This document shows, one piece after another, positions 38,985-46,907 of a stretch of DNA of 64,000 bases. Below the pieces are notes generated by a model. It made no database searches. It worked only from the letters and a program-made list of their open reading frames with translations, and was not told where the DNA came from. The stretch's first letter is position 1. Each line of letters begins with the position of its first letter. The position numbers and the translations under genes were made by a program. The DNA comes from Prosthecobacter sp. (GTDB taxonomy: Bacteria; Verrucomicrobiota; Verrucomicrobiia; Verrucomicrobiales; Verrucomicrobiaceae), in NCBI RefSeq assembly GCF_034366625.1, contig NZ_JAXMIH010000010.1:62001-126000 (forward strand), written 5' to 3'.

Positions 38985-39013
38985 TTGACACTGACTTAAG
39001 CGCTGCTTTCACT
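38985..39013 (+). promoter_or_regulatory. Possible promoter with perfect -35
   Basis: TTGACA (38985-38990), a 17-bp spacer and TTCACT (39008-39013), a weak -10. The predicted start falls 1-2 nt before the ATG at 39022, another candidate near-leaderless message. Confidence 0.35.
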
Positions 39014-39021
39014 GGGAGCAC

Positions 39022-39765
39022 ATGATTGACCGGGTAGAGCGTGATCGAATGATTGTGGTCATCGAGGGCTACCTTGATGACCGGATCACTGCCTTCGAGT
39101 TCGATAAGCAATTATGCCCGGCCAGTAACAACGACCAGATGGCGGCAGAAATCGCGCGCCTGGCGTGGTTCCACTACGATGATTGCAAGGATCATCATGT
39201 CGTGATGACCAAAGAACAGTGGAACTTGTTTCAAAGGTTCATTTTGCTCCTGAAATCCGATTTGGAGGCTCTGCCGGAGTTGCCAATATCAACGGTAAAA
39301 CGCTGGGGATGGGATCACGGGCTGGCTCTGGTCGTGTGTCTGCTGTTTGTCGCATTGGCTTGCTGGGTGGGCTGGGGGCCGCTGTTGTTTCTGCTAGCCC
39401 TGCCTTTTGGTGTGGTGTCACTGATGATTGACCGGTATCGCACAGGGCTTGAGCCTGTGTCGAACCAGCGTGATCCGGCCTTTTTTCCACTGAATAATTT
39501 TGTTCAGCTCAGCCAGTTGCGGAGGCGAACCATGGACTTCGAGAAGCGTCAGTACCGGCAGGAGATTTCAACCCGTCGCATTCGTGACGAGGCGGAGCAG
39601 CAATTGAACTGCTTCATGGGATATGTGTTTCGACTGCTGTTTGGCCCGCTGATGCTGCTGGGGCAGGCGTTTCCCAGTACGAGCATCGCCGCGCCTGTTA
39701 GCGAAAGCGAAGGCCAAAAAAATGCCCGGCAGCGTGAACTGCCGGGCGATGGGAAGCGGGAATGA
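39022..39765 (+). CDS. Membrane protein of unknown function
   Basis: 247 aa. Residues 1-90 are soluble and acidic. Two adjacent membrane helices, about 97-135 (GLALVVCLLFVALACWVGWG and LLFLLALPFGVVSLMI), are followed by a charged helical region (EKRQYRQEISTRRIRDEAEQ). A weaker hydrophobic stretch ends near 215. The last 30 codons cover a hairpin that serves the opposite-strand gene as terminator. AT-richer than its neighbours. Not recognised. Confidence 0.6.
   Translation: MIDRVERDRMIVVIEGYLDDRITAFEFDKQLCPASNNDQMAAEIARLAWFHYDDCKDHHVVMTKEQWNLFQRFILLLKSDLEALPELPISTVKRWGWDHGLALVVCLLFVALACWVGWGPLLFLLALPFGVVSLMIDRYRTGLEPVSNQRDPAFFPLNNFVQLSQLRRRTMDFEKRQYRQEISTRRIRDEAEQQLNCFMGYVFRLLFGPLMLLGQAFPSTSIAAPVSESEGQKNARQRELPGDGKRE
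39714..39747 (-). terminator. Rho-independent terminator for the minus-strand Gfo/Idh gene
   Basis: Nine-bp stem GCCCGGCAG/CTGCCGGGC with a 6-nt loop; on the minus strand it is followed by a T run (A tract 39714-39722 on the plus strand). It lies inside the 3' end of the convergent membrane-protein gene, 45 bp beyond the Gfo/Idh stop. Confidence 0.7.
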
Positions 39766-39782
39766 ACAGGCTGGCAGCCTGT
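39766..39782. repeat. Palindrome shared with 20895-20913
   Basis: ACAGGCTG-G-CAGCCTGT followed by GTCAC. The reverse complement, including the GTGAC flank, occurs at about 20891-20913. Confidence 0.6.
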
Positions 39783-39792
39783 GTCACGCTGG

Positions 39793-41220
39793 TCAGACCT
39801 TGTCGGAGCTATAATCCCAGCCGTCGCGGACGGCGGCACGCTTGATGAGCTTGTTGGCGTCGGCGTTGTCGGATTCCTGCTTCGCGGCGTCCCAGTTGAT
39901 GACTTTGCCGGGGTTGGCGATGGCGAGATTGCCGAGAAGGCAGAATTTCGTCAGCGGCACGGAGTAGTCGAAGTTGCTACCGCAGATCTTGTTCTGTTCG
40001 ATGGCGCGGACAAGCTCGAGCTGAGGCTCGCCTTCGGCGATGGATGGCTCGATCTTCAATTCAGGCGATTTGCCGCCGAGGAAGTCGGTCATCTTCGTGC
40101 TCGGGATGAGACGCGGGCTGCCGCAGTAGTCGTCAGTGTTGAGGATCACGCCGGCATCGCCACGGAGGATGAAGCCGCCCTTGATCTTGTCCCAGTCGCG
40201 GTCGGCTTCGAGTTCGGCCGGACGCTCGGGTTTGCGGCTGCCTTCATACCAGTGGAGTTTGATCTCGCCGTATTTCTCGGTCTTGAAGTAGCAGACGACG
40301 TGGGAGGACTTTGGCCAGCTCACATCGGTGAGTTCACTGCATTCGGCTTCCATCTTGTAGGGTTCACCGAGACCGCAGGCCCAGAAGGGACCGTCGAGCA
40401 GATGGCATCCCATGTCACCCATGGCACCGGCGCCGTACTCGGCATGGCCGCGCCAAGCGAAGGGATGCAGGCCGTTGGTGAAGGGGATGGACGGGCATTG
40501 CGCCAGCCAGGACTCCCAGTTCAACAAATCCTGGGTGGTGTCCACCATGATGTCTTTGCCATCGGGCCCTTTGGCCTTCTCCTTCACCTTCGGCATGGTG
40601 CCGGTGATGTACTTGGCCTTGGCCTCGTTGCCCTGTGGCCAGATGGGGCGGTTGGTCCAGACGTGGATTTCTTTGACGTTGCCGACGATGCCTTCGCTGA
40701 CCCATTGCTTGAGGAAGCGGATGCCCTTGCCGGTGTGGCCCTGGTTGCCCATGTTCGTCTTCACGCCCATCTTGCCTGCGGCCAGATGCAGCTGATTGGC
40801 CTCCCAGATACGGTTGACGAGGGGCTTCTGCACGCAGACGTGCTTGCCACGCTTGATGGCCTCCATGGCGGCAGGGTAATGCGCGTGGTCAGGTGTGGAA
40901 ACCGTGCACAGGTCGATCTTGTCGCCCATGGTTTCAAACATCTCGCGGAAGCTTTCGAACATCTTCGCATCAGGATATTTGGCCTGGGCTTTCTTGAGGC
41001 GCTCACGATCCACGTCACAGATGGCGACCACATTCGCGCCCTTGGCGGCGATTCCGATGTCGCTCTCACCTTTGCCGCCGGCACCACCGATGCCCGCGAC
41101 ATTGAGTTTTTTGACGCCACCTTCTTGGCCGATCAGCAGATTGGGGAAAAAGATCCCGCCCGCAGTTGCGGCGGTGCTACGAAGGAACGTACGACGATTG
41201 GGGAATAAGGAGGGTTTCAT
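39793..41220 (-). CDS. Secreted Gfo/Idh/MocA oxidoreductase with Tat leader
   Basis: 475 aa. Twin-arginine leader NRRTFLRSTAATAGG. Rossmann domain beginning NVAGIGGAGGKGESD, then VAICDVD and HVCVQKPLVNRIWEA with the conserved Lys. The C-terminal domain contains GAGAMGDMGCHLLDGPFW with the family His. Tat export of a cofactor-loaded Gfo/Idh protein is common in PVC bacteria and points to periplasmic sugar oxidation or glycoside turnover. Own terminator at 39714-39747. Confidence 0.9.
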   Translation of the reverse strand: MKPSLFPNRRTFLRSTAATAGGIFFPNLLIGQEGGVKKLNVAGIGGAGGKGESDIGIAAKGANVVAICDVDRERLKKAQAKYPDAKMFESFREMFETMGDKIDLCTVSTPDHAHYPAAMEAIKRGKHVCVQKPLVNRIWEANQLHLAAGKMGVKTNMGNQGHTGKGIRFLKQWVSEGIVGNVKEIHVWTNRPIWPQGNEAKAKYITGTMPKVKEKAKGPDGKDIMVDTTQDLLNWESWLAQCPSIPFTNGLHPFAWRGHAEYGAGAMGDMGCHLLDGPFWACGLGEPYKMEAECSELTDVSWPKSSHVVCYFKTEKYGEIKLHWYEGSRKPERPAELEADRDWDKIKGGFILRGDAGVILNTDDYCGSPRLIPSTKMTDFLGGKSPELKIEPSIAEGEPQLELVRAIEQNKICGSNFDYSVPLTKFCLLGNLAIANPGKVINWDAAKQESDNADANKLIKRAAVRDGWDYSSDKV

Positions 41221-41381
41221 GGTTGGATTAAAACAGGGGATGAGGATAGCGGAAGGGCGGTGAAATACGCAACGGGAATGTCACCGTCGGCAAAAATCAC
41301 ACCGCATGCGCAGTACTCGCCTTGCAGCCTGTATGGCTGCCAAACCCGGGCCGAAATGATTGAAAAAATCCACCCTCACGC

Positions 41382-41409
41382 TTGCAACCACGGCGGGCAC
41401 CTCTATTCT
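41382..41409 (+). promoter_or_regulatory. Promoter of the tRNA-Gln gene
   Basis: TTGCAA (41382-41387), a 16-bp spacer and TATTCT (41404-41409), placing transcription start about ten bases before the mature 5' end at 41427. Confidence 0.5.
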
Positions 41410-41426
41410 TCGCGCCCGCCACCCAC

Positions 41427-41500
41427 TGCCTCATGGTGTAATGGTAACACAGCAGATTCTGAATCTGTTATTCAAGGTTCGAATCCTTGTGAGGCAACCA
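41427..41500 (+). tRNA. tRNA-Gln (anticodon CTG)
   Basis: Complete cloverleaf of 74 nt. Acceptor TGCCTCA pairs with TGAGGCA, including the U1-A72 pair usual for Gln. D arm GTG/CAC; anticodon stem GCAGA/TCTGT with loop TTCTGAA, so the anticodon is CTG, reading CAG. T arm CAAGG-TTCGAAT-CCTTG. The 3' CCA is encoded after discriminator A. Confidence 0.95.
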
Positions 41501-41548
41501 CGCTGCCCTAGCGAGCACGTGGATTTGGTGAATGCTCCCGGTGACCTG

Positions 41549-41902
41549 TTAAACCACAACGGCCTTGTTCTGAGCGGCCAGGATGGCGGAATCCAAGCGT
41601 GCCAGACGATGGGCGCTGGAGGCTGTTTCAATGCCTTCGAGAGCACGGTAGGTCTTGCCAATCTTTTGCACGAGTCCGCAATTGGTCAGCTTGAGAATCT
41701 TCTCATACGAGCGCAGCCGGAGCATCTCCTCACCGCCGCTGACGGCGTTCTTGAGCTTCAATCCTTCGAACACTTTCGTGAACAGGGCTTTGAACTCATA
41801 GGTTTCGCCCTTGGAGAGCACGTTCACGAGTTCGTCAGTGACGTGGTCAACTACCCGGCGGGAGAAAGGCGCTTTTTTCGTGACTACTTTAGTGGTGACC
41901 AT
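41549..41902 (-). CDS. Small conserved-looking protein, unknown
   Basis: 117 aa from ATG 41902; a GTG five codons upstream (41917) is possible. Mixed helical protein with no signal peptide: VVDHVTDELVNVLSKGETYE and FEGLKLKNAVSGGEEM, basic N-terminus. Located between tRNA-Gln and the GIY-YIG gene. Family not recognised. Balanced composition and periodicity favour a real gene. Confidence 0.55.
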   Translation of the reverse strand: MVTTKVVTKKAPFSRRVVDHVTDELVNVLSKGETYEFKALFTKVFEGLKLKNAVSGGEEMLRLRSYEKILKLTNCGLVQKIGKTYRALEGIETASSAHRLARLDSAILAAQNKAVVV

Positions 41903-41981
41903 CGTTCCCTGTACCACAAGAATATGGTTCTGTCTCAGAAACCATCATCAAATGTGACGATTCATTCACCGGCGAGACATT

Positions 41982-42266
41982 TCATGCGAGTAAAAACGCG
42001 TCTTTGGCACGCCGGGTCAGCCGTTTGAAGGCGAATTCGGCCTTTAGTGCGGCGGACTTGCCCTTCTGCGGCCAAGAGCGCAGCAGTTTTACCGGTCCAC
42101 GTCCACGTGTGTAGCGGGCTCCCTTGCCTGCATCGTGTCGGGCAATGCGGCTGGCCAGATCGTTCGTGATGCCGCAGTAGAGCGTGCCGTCCTTGCAGCG
42201 CAGCACATAAAGGCACCATTTTTTGGCAGGCTTGGCCCTGGCGTCGGGAGTTTTCTTTTTTGGCAC
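41982..42266 (-). CDS. GIY-YIG domain protein (UPF0213-like)
   Basis: 94 aa with a GTG start at 42266. Single GIY-YIG nuclease domain: WCLYVLRCKDGTLYCGITND with LYV and LYCGIT as the two signature strands, RIARHDAGKGARYTRGRGP with the catalytic-region arginine, and a final ALKAEFAFKRL helix. Small stand-alone members of this family are widespread; a role in DNA processing is assumed but not shown. Lysine-rich N-terminus. Confidence 0.85.
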   Translation of the reverse strand: MPKKKTPDARAKPAKKWCLYVLRCKDGTLYCGITNDLASRIARHDAGKGARYTRGRGPVKLLRSWPQKGKSAALKAEFAFKRLTRRAKDAFLLA

Positions 42267-42295
42267 GTGGCTAGATTAGCCTGTGGCGGTGAAAA

Positions 42296-43639
42296 TCAAA
42301 ACAACTCACTGACCGTGGCACCGTCGGTGAGCGGGATCGGCCGTCCATCCGCCGAGCGGTAATCGATCTCGCGGTAGTCATAACCCAGCGCGGCATAGAT
42401 GCTGGCATGGATGTCTGCCGGTGAGACGGGGCGATCTTTCGGATAAGCGCCCGTGGCATCGCTGCTGCCAATGACCTGCCCGCCACGCACACCTCCGCCA
42501 GCCAGCAACACGCTGTAGCAGCCCGGCCAGTGATCACGGCCCGCGTCATTGTTGATCTTCGGTGTGCGGCCGAATTCGCCCATCCACACGACCAGCGTGC
42601 TCTCCAGCAGGCCGCGTTCCTCCAGATCATCGAGCAGCGCGGCATAGGCCTGTTCCATCGGGGGCACGAGGCGGTTCTTGAGACCGTTGAAGTTGTCCTT
42701 GTGCGTGTCCCACGTGATGGACGGCCCGTTCACCGTGGTGACAAAGCGCGTACCAGATTCGATCAAACGCCGCGCTAGGAGATGCGACTGCCCCCAACTA
42801 TGCCTGCCGTAGCGTTCGCGGACTTTGTCGGGCTCTTTGGTGAGATCGAAAGCATCCGCCGCCTTGCCGGATTGCAGCATCGCGGTGGCCTGCTCGTTGA
42901 AAATATCAATCTGCTTCGTTTGCGATGAGGCAATGGGCTGCGAGGCAGCGCTCATGTGGTTTAGCAACGCGAGCCGTTCCTGAAAACGTGCCGGTGTCAG
43001 GCTTGCATCGAGTCCCATGTTCTTCACGCGGAAGGTGGCCGCGTTGGGATCATCATCGAGGACGAAGGGATCGTAGCGCGTGCCCAAACAGCCGCCGAAC
43101 TGACCGGGCGTGAGATAGACCCTGCTGTCGCAGTGCGGAAACGGTGTGATGACATATGGCGGTACGCCCTTGCTGAATCCATCGCGCTGCGCCAGCCAGC
43201 CGCAGAGTGTGCCGACGCCGGGAAGATCCGTCGGGCTAGGGGTGATCAGCGTGCTGTCCACGCGATACGGCCTGCCCGTGGTGGCCCAATGCATGCCGCC
43301 ATTGTGACTGCTGTGGCCATGATGCACGCTGCGGATCAGCGCCAGCTTGTCCATGCGCTTCGCCATCTGCGGCAGCAACTCCGTGATGTGGATGCCCGGC
43401 ACGTTCGTTTTGATCGTCTTGAACTCACCTCGAATCTCCGACGGCGCGTCCGGTTTCGGATCCCATAGGTCGATGTGGCTCGGCGCACCGCCATTGAAGA
43501 TCATGATCACCGATTTGGCCTTGCCCAAGCCGATACTGCTAGGTCGTGATAGCGATGCGAGCGCTCCGAGCTGGTTCAGACCGTAGCCCAGCATGCCCAT
43601 GCCGCCTGCATGGAGAACGTTGCGCCGTGAAATGCGCAT
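42296..43639 (-). CDS. DUF1501 family secreted protein, orphan copy 2
   Basis: 447 aa from ATG 43639 (MRISRRNVLHAGG, twin-arginine leader); the frame is open 10 codons upstream. Hallmarks: FNGGAPSHIDLWDPKPD, HITELLPQMAKRM, HHGHSSHNGGMHW and VWMGEFGRTPKINNDAGRD. No DUF1549/1553 gene adjoins it; upstream on the same strand lie a small secreted protein, a metallophosphoesterase and a GDSL/sialidase protein. Confidence 0.9.
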   Translation of the reverse strand: MRISRRNVLHAGGMGMLGYGLNQLGALASLSRPSSIGLGKAKSVIMIFNGGAPSHIDLWDPKPDAPSEIRGEFKTIKTNVPGIHITELLPQMAKRMDKLALIRSVHHGHSSHNGGMHWATTGRPYRVDSTLITPSPTDLPGVGTLCGWLAQRDGFSKGVPPYVITPFPHCDSRVYLTPGQFGGCLGTRYDPFVLDDDPNAATFRVKNMGLDASLTPARFQERLALLNHMSAASQPIASSQTKQIDIFNEQATAMLQSGKAADAFDLTKEPDKVRERYGRHSWGQSHLLARRLIESGTRFVTTVNGPSITWDTHKDNFNGLKNRLVPPMEQAYAALLDDLEERGLLESTLVVWMGEFGRTPKINNDAGRDHWPGCYSVLLAGGGVRGGQVIGSSDATGAYPKDRPVSPADIHASIYAALGYDYREIDYRSADGRPIPLTDGATVSELF

Positions 43640-43708
43640 GGCTGGAGTCGGTGTGCCCACGATGTGCAAACCTACGAGGGCAGGGGAGTGATCTTGCGTG
43701 GCAGGCGC

Positions 43709-44080
43709 TTACGGCACCCATTCGTCCGACCCCACATAGAGCCAGATGTGGACATGGTTGTTTCGGATGAGTGCCCGCGTCACGGCTTCGAGTTTTCCAA
43801 ACACAGTTCCAAGGTCGTACTCCAACCGGATGGCCCAATAGACATATCCATTCCATGTTTCCTTCTCGGGCTTGCCCCATCGGGTTATTTTGCCCGTTTG
43901 TGGCTCCGTGACCTGCTTTTCCTCCATGCTCTTCAGCATGCAATCATACGTCCCCTGCTTGTTCGGGTCCGGTTTCGGTCCCGGATCGTTGGGATCACCC
44001 TTGGGTTTGATGACCTCATTGGCAGCTTCGGCATGCGAGCAGGCGAGACCAAGTCCGAGGATGAATGGGAGGCGCTTCAT
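43709..44080 (-). CDS. Small secreted protein, unknown
   Basis: 123 aa from ATG 44080 (MKRLPFILGLGLACSHAEAAN signal peptide). Mature part starts with a Pro/Asp/Lys linker (KGDPNDPGPKPDPNKQG) then a beta-like segment with WNGYVYWAIRLEYDLG and ending HIWLYVGSDEWVP. Forty-two bases after the metallophosphoesterase stop, same strand. Not recognised. Confidence 0.6.
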   Translation of the reverse strand: MKRLPFILGLGLACSHAEAANEVIKPKGDPNDPGPKPDPNKQGTYDCMLKSMEEKQVTEPQTGKITRWGKPEKETWNGYVYWAIRLEYDLGTVFGKLEAVTRALIRNNHVHIWLYVGSDEWVP

Positions 44081-44122
44081 GCGTGCTGCAACGAACCAGG
44101 GCGCTCTCACGTTAGGCGCTCC

Positions 44123-45016
44123 TCAACTCCGCCATTTCAAGTCCACCGTCACACCATTCCATGCATGCTCCGGGATGTGCGTGTGCGTGGTGAAGGCACC
44201 TCCTGAGGTGGACAGCCGGGCCATCGTCCAGCCGGTGGTCGAGGTCTGCTTGTTGGCCACATACGAGGTGGCGGGCGTGTTGAGAATGTGGATGCCCTCA
44301 TGCGCGTAGAAGTCACGATGATGGATGTGTCCGTGGATGTAGGCTTTGATGTGCTTTCGGGCTGCGAACGCCTTCCATAACGTCTCCGAGTCCTCCAAGC
44401 CGCCAGGGAAGTGCAGGGGATCACCACCGAGACGCGGATTGTGATGCGCAAAGACGAGCGCGGGCTTGTCGGCGTGTTGATCGAGCAGTTTTGTCAGCCA
44501 GGCCATCTGAGTGTCGCCGATGAGTCCTTGCGTCACCATGGTCGCCTTCAGTGAGTCGAGCAGGAAAAGATTCGCGCCCGCCAGTTTCACCACGCCGACG
44601 TGTTTCGACTCAACGGCGGGTGACTCTGGCCTTTCGCTCTTCAGTACCTCGTAAAACATCGCGCGGTCGTCGTGATTGCCCATCGTGAGATGCAGCGACA
44701 CACCCGCGTCGCGCAGCGGGGCGATCAATCTGGCAAAATGCTCGTAATCACCGCGCTTGCCATCCTTCAAGGCCAGATCGCCGTTGATGACAACCGCAGC
44801 CGGGCGTTTCGGCAGCGCCAGCAGGTAGGCGACCGTGTTGCGCAGGTTTGTCGGGATCGGAGCACTCACCAGATGCTGCGCGCCGATGTGTGTGTCGTTC
44901 AAAATGGCGATCAGATTGTCATCTACCTCTGCCGCAGAGGTTTCGACCTGCGAGAGCGCGACGGCGGCTCCGAATTGAGTGATGAACTGACGGCGGGAGG
45001 TGAGATGCAGCGGCAT
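44123..45016 (-). CDS. Calcineurin-like metallophosphoesterase with Tat-like leader
   Basis: 297 aa. Leader TSRRQFITQFGAAVAL. All five dimetal motifs present: LNDTHIG, INGDLA, MGNHDD, FAHHNP and IHGHIHH. Hydrolyses phosphomono- or diesters, likely outside the cytoplasm; substrate unknown. Starts 9 bp after the GDSL/sialidase stop, so the two are probably co-transcribed. Confidence 0.9.
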   Translation of the reverse strand: MPLHLTSRRQFITQFGAAVALSQVETSAAEVDDNLIAILNDTHIGAQHLVSAPIPTNLRNTVAYLLALPKRPAAVVINGDLALKDGKRGDYEHFARLIAPLRDAGVSLHLTMGNHDDRAMFYEVLKSERPESPAVESKHVGVVKLAGANLFLLDSLKATMVTQGLIGDTQMAWLTKLLDQHADKPALVFAHHNPRLGGDPLHFPGGLEDSETLWKAFAARKHIKAYIHGHIHHRDFYAHEGIHILNTPATSYVANKQTSTTGWTMARLSTSGGAFTTHTHIPEHAWNGVTVDLKWRS

Positions 45017-45025
45017 GGCGGGTGA

Positions 45026-46873
45026 TTATTTCTTCCAGAGGATACGCGCCACATGCACGCGGTTGTTCGCGCCGAGCGGATGTCCGGGGCGGATGGCCAC
45101 ATTCGGCCCCCAGGTCTGCATCCATTCCGCCACGGTGACCCAAGTCTCGTTCGCGCTGACTTCGCAAACACCAAAGTTGCCCAGCCGCGCTCCATGCTCG
45201 GGCACCAGCACGACTTCGGTGGCACGTTTCACGCGCAGGGTGTCGCGATTCACTTCCGCCATGAAAAGCGGCGCGCGATGACGGAAGACGTGATCGTTGT
45301 GCGCGCCCTTCCTCGTGTAAACGAGATACAGCCGGTCCGCATGCGTCACCCAGTGCTGCTGCGTGTTGTAGTTGCCCAGTTCCGTGCCGTCCTCCCAGCA
45401 CCACATCGCCGGCTTGCTGAAGTGCTTCCCGTCGTCGCTGACGGAGACATAACCGGCCGTGTCGTTGCGCAGCGTCAGGTAAAAGCGCCCGCCGCATTGC
45501 ATCAGCGATGGCTCATACACTCCGCGGCCGGATTCCAGTGTCAGCACGTCGCCATGCTCGCGATAAAGCAGCTTCGTGCCGTCAAAGACGCAGCGCAGCA
45601 CGGTCACCGAGTAATATTTGTCCGTTTTTCCTTTGAAATAGATCGGCAGCAGGATGTCACCGTTGTCCAGATCGACGCGCTGCACGCTTCCCGCACCTGC
45701 GCTGTGAAATCGCGGATCGTCCGGCATCTCCAGCGTTGTCCAAGACGTCCACTGACGCGTCTTCTCGTCATAGACCGCATACGCGGTCTCACGCTTCCGG
45801 TCATGAATCACCTTGTCGCCGCTGTAACGCACAGTGTGGCCGATGCCGAGCAGTTTGCCGCTCTTCGCATGCCACTTCGGAGTGAAATCGCACGTCGCCA
45901 CGATCACGTCGTCAGGCTCGCTACGACGTCCCAGCGTCTCGCCGTGCTCGGTGATCGGACTCCAGGTCTGGCCGAGGTCATCACTGCGCGTGTCATTCAG
46001 CGCAAAAAACACATCGCTACCGGTGAGCAGCAGCTTCTGCATCGTCAGCACCACGCTGGGCGTTTTGCCAGGAATGGCACCTGCGCGTGGATGCACCCAG
46101 CAGGTTTTGCCGTCGTAGCCTTCGGAGACAATCGTGTGCTTCACCTCAAACGGCAGCCCGGCGGGTGGTGGCGGTACGAGTTGAAGATGCGAGCGCAGTT
46201 CCGGCACCTCGCGCGCCAGTCCTTCGGCCACCAACCTTGCGATCATGCGCGCGCCTTCCGTGGAGAAATGCGTCCGGTCCGTGTCCGAGGGGCCATACAG
46301 CTTGCAGAACTTCTCCCCCATCTGGTCAAACAGCGCAAAACTCGCCTGATGCAGATCCACCACTGGCACCTGCATCTCTTGGCCGACCACCTTCACCGCC
46401 TCAACATACGGTGTCAGCGTGGACGTCATTTTGCCATCCACATACACCCGCCGTGCCACGGAAGTGATCAGCACCGGCTTTCCGCCGCCATCTCGCACCT
46501 CGGTGATGAAGCGTCGCAAATTCTCACGGTAGGTTGTTGCCGCATCCGTCTCGCGCTCAGGCCCTTTGCCCGGCTGGTCGTTGTGACCGAATTGGATCAG
46601 CACCCAGTCTGCTTTCTCCTTCAACACACGGTCCCAGAGCCCCAGCGCGCGAAAACTCATCGTGCTCGTCCCCGAGCGCGCATGATTGATGATCTGCGCT
46701 TTGGGCATGAACTCCTGCAACATCTGCCCCCACCCGGCGAGCGTGGGCCGGTCCTTGGGGGCTTCGTTCACCGTCGCCACCGTGGAATCACCCGCGAGCA
46801 CCACCCTTGGCTGCGTTTGCGCCTGCACACTCAGGGTGAACAAAAAGCCGGAGAGAAAGAGTGTTCGGAGCAT
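45026..46873 (-). CDS. GDSL rhamnogalacturonan acetylesterase-like / sialidase-like fusion
   Basis: 615 aa from ATG 46873 (MLRTLFLSGFLFTLSVQAQ signal peptide). The N-terminal SGNH hydrolase (about 22-245) has GDS (28-30), GTSTMSF, GHND (96-99) and a late DRTHFS block, the layout of rhamnogalacturonan acetylesterases. The C-terminal 360 residues are a sialidase/BNR-type propeller with SDDLGQTWSP, YSVTVLRC and GRGVYEPSLMQ. The combination suggests deacetylation and trimming of acidic polysaccharide. Divergent from the DMFase-like gene with only 34 bp between starts. Confidence 0.82.
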   Translation of the reverse strand: MLRTLFLSGFLFTLSVQAQTQPRVVLAGDSTVATVNEAPKDRPTLAGWGQMLQEFMPKAQIINHARSGTSTMSFRALGLWDRVLKEKADWVLIQFGHNDQPGKGPERETDAATTYRENLRRFITEVRDGGGKPVLITSVARRVYVDGKMTSTLTPYVEAVKVVGQEMQVPVVDLHQASFALFDQMGEKFCKLYGPSDTDRTHFSTEGARMIARLVAEGLAREVPELRSHLQLVPPPPAGLPFEVKHTIVSEGYDGKTCWVHPRAGAIPGKTPSVVLTMQKLLLTGSDVFFALNDTRSDDLGQTWSPITEHGETLGRRSEPDDVIVATCDFTPKWHAKSGKLLGIGHTVRYSGDKVIHDRKRETAYAVYDEKTRQWTSWTTLEMPDDPRFHSAGAGSVQRVDLDNGDILLPIYFKGKTDKYYSVTVLRCVFDGTKLLYREHGDVLTLESGRGVYEPSLMQCGGRFYLTLRNDTAGYVSVSDDGKHFSKPAMWCWEDGTELGNYNTQQHWVTHADRLYLVYTRKGAHNDHVFRHRAPLFMAEVNRDTLRVKRATEVVLVPEHGARLGNFGVCEVSANETWVTVAEWMQTWGPNVAIRPGHPLGANNRVHVARILWKK

Positions 46874-46907
46874 GAGATCAGAACGCTGCGACGTTGGTTT
46901 CCTCATC

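Noticed and set aside
41501-41515. Terminator after tRNA-Gln
   Set aside because: Only a 4-bp stem (CGCT/AGCG) without a T run.
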